Assembly: GCA_028292305.1 (NCBI GenBank)
Contig: JAQGMQ010000188.1
Span: forward strand, 1-8,396
Reading direction: 5' to 3'
Length of the DNA stretch: 8,396 nucleotides
DNA from: Rhodoferax sp.
GTDB lineage: Bacteria > Pseudomonadota > Gammaproteobacteria > Burkholderiales > Burkholderiaceae_C
Under the pieces are notes generated by a model. The model was not told the DNA's origin, made no database searches, and saw nothing but the letters and a program-made list of their open reading frames with translations. This document shows, piece by piece, positions 6,287 to 8,396 of this stretch; within the stretch, counting starts at the first letter, position 1, and every line of letters starts with the position of its first letter. Made by a program: the position numbers and the translations under genes.

Positions 6287-6861
6287 CAGAAGCTCCAGAG
6301 TTTCACGGTGTCGAGCAGGTCGACAGCACCCATGGGCACTTCGTCGAGCCGCAGCGCGCTGACGGCCTGGTTGTTCCGATGCAGGTGGCCCAGGATCAGC
6401 AGCAGAGCCGAGCGCACGGCATCGGGCAGATCCGCAGCCTCGTAGCCGCAGGTGTAGCGCACCTTGACCGCGTCCCAGGCGTCACGGGCGGTGGGCCAAG
6501 TCGTGCCGTAAGCCGGCACGAGCGAGTGCTTGCGCCCATAGTCGTTCACGTCGTAGGAGCCGCTTGCACACGTCTGCACGGTGCCGCCGTCGTCGGTGTA
6601 CTTCACCGAGGACACAACCTTGACCGGCGACAGAGGCAGACCCAGGGCGAGGAGCGGAAAGCACGGGAAGGCTGCCTCAACCATCTGCAGGCCGATGGCG
6701 CGGTCGGCGTAGTGCTGGGCGAAGTCGCACGCCGCACCGGCGCGGGCCTTGATCAAGGCGTCGAGCGGGTTGACCTGGTCAGGATCGTCCAGCTTCAGGT
6801 GCGCGCGCATTTCGGGCAACGTGAGGGGCAGCTCTCGGGCGGTGATTGTTTTAAATGACAT
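6286..6861 (-). CDS. head-tail connector, gp6-like / phiE125 gp8 family
   Basis: Forms the ring below the portal to which the closure protein docks. The gene encodes 191 residues. The N-terminal part carries ELPLTLPEMRAHLKLDD (10-26), followed by helices PLDALIKARAGAACDFAQHY. The middle section (PLSPVKVVSSVKYTDDGGT, then YDVNDYG) is the beta region, and KVRYTCGYEAADLPDAVRSA with LLLILGHLHRNNQ near the C-terminus is strongly diagnostic: a CGY..A.LP.A...A motif and a long helix ending in HRN. The phiE125 gp8 type is known from Burkholderia phage and relatives. The bases upstream of the ATG (6861-6859) are C-rich and show no Shine-Dalgarno. The gap upstream to the hydrolase stop is 237 bases and holds an ORF on the other strand. 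Confidence 0.88.
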   Translation of the reverse strand: MSFKTITARELPLTLPEMRAHLKLDDPDQVNPLDALIKARAGAACDFAQHYADRAIGLQMVEAAFPCFPLLALGLPLSPVKVVSSVKYTDDGGTVQTCASGSYDVNDYGRKHSLVPAYGTTWPTARDAWDAVKVRYTCGYEAADLPDAVRSALLLILGHLHRNNQAVSALRLDEVPMGAVDLLDTVKLWSF

Positions 6862-6912
6862 TGGGCGGCGGGGGTGTCGTCCTCGGCATGGAGCCTCGGG
6901 TACAGTGGGTGG

Positions 6913-7080
6913 ATGGACTGGTATTTAATTCGCTGCGCGCTAGGCGTTGCTTTCGGGCTGATGATCGTCGGCGCGCTGCTCAACGTTCTTATCCGAGCCT
7001 ATCTCGGCCTGCCGCTTGGTTTCGACCCTGAGCAATTCGCGCAAGACATTGAGGACGACGACGAAAACTGGCGGCATTGA
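6913..7080 (+). CDS. small single-pass membrane protein, antisense to the late operon (moron-like)
   Basis: Predicted 55 residues from ATG 6913: MDWYLIRCALGVAFGLM, then a continuous hydrophobic segment to about residue 29 (IVGALLNVLI), a basic RAYLG, and an acidic C-terminus FAQDIEDDDENWRH. One transmembrane helix with a charged tail is the clear prediction; no family is recognised. A GTG at 6874 would add 13 residues (68 in all). Neither start has a well-spaced Shine-Dalgarno, though G-rich bases precede both. Support for a real gene: it is the only plus-strand ORF that fits into the one sizeable gap of the minus-strand operon (6862-7098) without covering another gene, and its composition is a coherent membrane protein. 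Small membrane proteins placed this way in phages are often lysogeny-conversion or superinfection-exclusion genes. That role here is inference only. Confidence 0.5.
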   Translation: MDWYLIRCALGVAFGLMIVGALLNVLIRAYLGLPLGFDPEQFAQDIEDDDENWRH

Positions 7081-7098
7081 TGCAACCGGTTTTCTGCT

Positions 7099-8367
7099 CT
7101 ACTGAAATAGCTGCTGGAACATACCGGCAATCGCCACTTGTCCAGCTGCGCTCGGGTGATAGATATTGGAAGTAAATCCCCGCGAGCTTGCAACCCCGTA
7201 AGAGGAACCCGTAGCCGCTCTTGCATCGGCGAAAGCACCCCCGTACGAAGCGGCGTTTGCCCGCAGCAAGCTTGCGTAAGAATCCAGCGTGCCGTCCAAA
7301 GTCTTCGCCAGATTTACCGCGAAAGACACCGTGTTAATAACGTCGGCCGTTCCACCCATAGCCAAGTTGATGGCATCGATGCCGGCGCTAACGGTAGCGA
7401 TTGCCGTCGCGTTGATCATGTCGTTGATCGTGCAGTGGAGCAACACGGCGTCAGGCTGCATCGTCGCAAGCGTCGGCAGACAGTTGTATCCCAGTGCTGC
7501 ATTGCTCAGATCGGACAACTTGCCACCGCACCAGCCACCTTGAAGCAAGATAGGCGCGCCGTTGGTCGAGTCCCACGTTTCAATCCCCGTGATGCGGGCG
7601 ATCTGCGCTCCGTCGTTGTTCCGCAACTGGATCAGATGCGAGCCTTTTGTGACGGTGTATGTGGGCGAATACATGGTGTCATTCGCACCAACTTGGCTCA
7701 CATTGCCTACGACCACGCCATCAATCAGGATGTCGACACTGGCACTGGACACCGTGGCAGTACGAGCAAAACAAAAGCGTACCTTGTCAAAGAGTCCATC
7801 CGCGACCGTGGGAGTAAAAGAGAGGAAGCCCGACGCGACAGCCAATTCAAAGGCCCGACCACCGAAGGTTACGCCGGCTGCGCCCACGGTCACGCCCGAG
7901 CCAAGCACGACCCGTGGGTCGTACTGATTCGGCGTTGTCGCAGTCGACGCGCTAGCCATGTTCTGGTCGCCAAAGATCGTGCCGGTTTGCCAGCCAAGGG
8001 CGCGGGCAATCAGAAAAGGGAAGCACAGGCTTCGCGCGCCAATGCTGCTGGAGGCCCCTGCGGCGCTGTCGCCGCACAAATTGGAATCTCCGGTGAATGC
8101 GATGCGGGGCGGCGCTGCTGGGCCTCGTGAACGCGCCGCCGCCAGCTTGGGCATTGGACCCTTCCAGAACTGCGCGAGCGGATACTTGGAGACCACGCCG
8201 CCGTCTCCAACATTTGGCGTACCCAGGGAAGGGAGCCAGGGCACCCCGCCAGTCAAAGTTGCAGTGGCCACCTTGGAGGTGACCATAGCAGTTTCGGTGG
8301 CCGCGTCGGTGGTGTACAGCGTGCCAGAGGGCTGTGCACCCCACGAAGAAAGCAGCTTGACGGTCAT
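7099..8367 (-). CDS. SGNH/GDSL-type hydrolase with inserted beta domain, phage cargo or virion esterase
   Basis: A 422-residue protein whose family hydrolyses esters, often removing acetyl groups from polysaccharides. Motifs in order: block I IAFTGDSNLCGDS with Ser95 as the likely nucleophile; a block II glycine near GGWCGGKLSDL (277-282); block III HCTINDMIN with Asn315; block V NIYHPSAAG with His404. The position three residues before His404, normally Asp, is Asn401, so the triad may be incomplete or use another acid. Residues about 160-265 between blocks I and II are beta-rich (VDILIDGVVVGNV, then YTVTKGSHLIQLRN) and look like an inserted sandwich domain that might bind carbohydrate. Residues 1-45 (MTVKLLSSWG, then LYTTDAATETAMVTSKVA) form a separate module resembling short phage structural N-termini, possibly a virion anchor. 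No signal peptide is seen. The start has a weak GAAAGA about 8 bases upstream. Substrate and location in the particle are unknown. Confidence 0.8.
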   Translation of the reverse strand: MTVKLLSSWGAQPSGTLYTTDAATETAMVTSKVATATLTGGVPWLPSLGTPNVGDGGVVSKYPLAQFWKGPMPKLAAARSRGPAAPPRIAFTGDSNLCGDSAAGASSSIGARSLCFPFLIARALGWQTGTIFGDQNMASASTATTPNQYDPRVVLGSGVTVGAAGVTFGGRAFELAVASGFLSFTPTVADGLFDKVRFCFARTATVSSASVDILIDGVVVGNVSQVGANDTMYSPTYTVTKGSHLIQLRNNDGAQIARITGIETWDSTNGAPILLQGGWCGGKLSDLSNAALGYNCLPTLATMQPDAVLLHCTINDMINATAIATVSAGIDAINLAMGGTADVINTVSFAVNLAKTLDGTLDSYASLLRANAASYGGAFADARAATGSSYGVASSRGFTSNIYHPSAAGQVAIAGMFQQLFQ

Positions 8368-8396
8368 TATGTAGGTCTTTCAGAGATGGCAGGTGG

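Noticed and set aside
6846..6856. AT-rich patch TTGTTTTAAAT as a -10 element for the plus-strand ORF
   Set aside because: No -35-like hexamer at 16-18 bases upstream; not enough to call a promoter.
7138..8130. Plus-strand ORF of 330 residues opposite the SGNH gene
   Set aside because: Arg-rich, low-complexity mirror translation with no motif; the minus frame carries the SGNH blocks.
1..8396. tRNA genes, CRISPR array, insertion sequence, att site or defence system
   Set aside because: No cloverleaf, regular repeat-spacer pattern, transposase motif or terminal repeat was seen; every region over 300 bases is covered by a phage structural or cargo gene.

Overview
This window is part of the late structural operon of a tailed phage or prophage with a long non-contractile tail, lambda/HK97-like in layout. 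All but one of the genes run on the minus strand. The DNA is GC-rich, and the connector protein resembles the phiE125 gp8 type known from Burkholderia phages. A betaproteobacterial host (Burkholderia/Ralstonia/Acidovorax-like) is therefore my best guess, but it is an inference. No integrase, attachment site or host gene is visible, so free phage and prophage cannot be told apart.

Read along the minus strand from the right edge, the order is: a 422-residue SGNH/GDSL-type hydrolase (8367 to 7099); a 237-bp interval holding a small membrane-protein ORF on the opposite, plus strand (6913-7080); then a tightly coupled cassette of head-tail connector, head-closure protein, HK97 gp10-like tail completion protein and DUF3168 tail terminator (6861 to 5065). 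The junctions in this cassette are TGATG or ATGA overlaps. Next come a terminator-like hairpin, the tail tube protein (4939 to 4289), two more hairpins, the tail assembly chaperone G with its -1 frameshift product GT (4183 to 3348), a fourth hairpin, and the tape measure protein, which starts at 3283 and runs off the left edge. This matches the lambda order FII-Z-U-V-G-GT-H.

The connector and closure proteins seal the filled head. The gp10-like and DUF3168 proteins finish the head-proximal end of the tail. The tube protein polymerises around the tape measure, which is kept soluble by G and GT. The hairpins fall only at the borders of the tube, chaperone and tape-measure genes, whose products are needed in very different amounts. 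They may set stoichiometry by partial termination or mRNA processing.

The best second-look items are the G GGA AAC slippery site, the antisense moron-like membrane ORF that exactly fills the gap in the late operon, the SGNH hydrolase cargo with Asn where the catalytic Asp is expected, and three mutually pairing GGGCCC blocks ahead of the tape-measure start. I see a well-organised known module type with several under-described regulatory and cargo details. I do not see a wholly new system.
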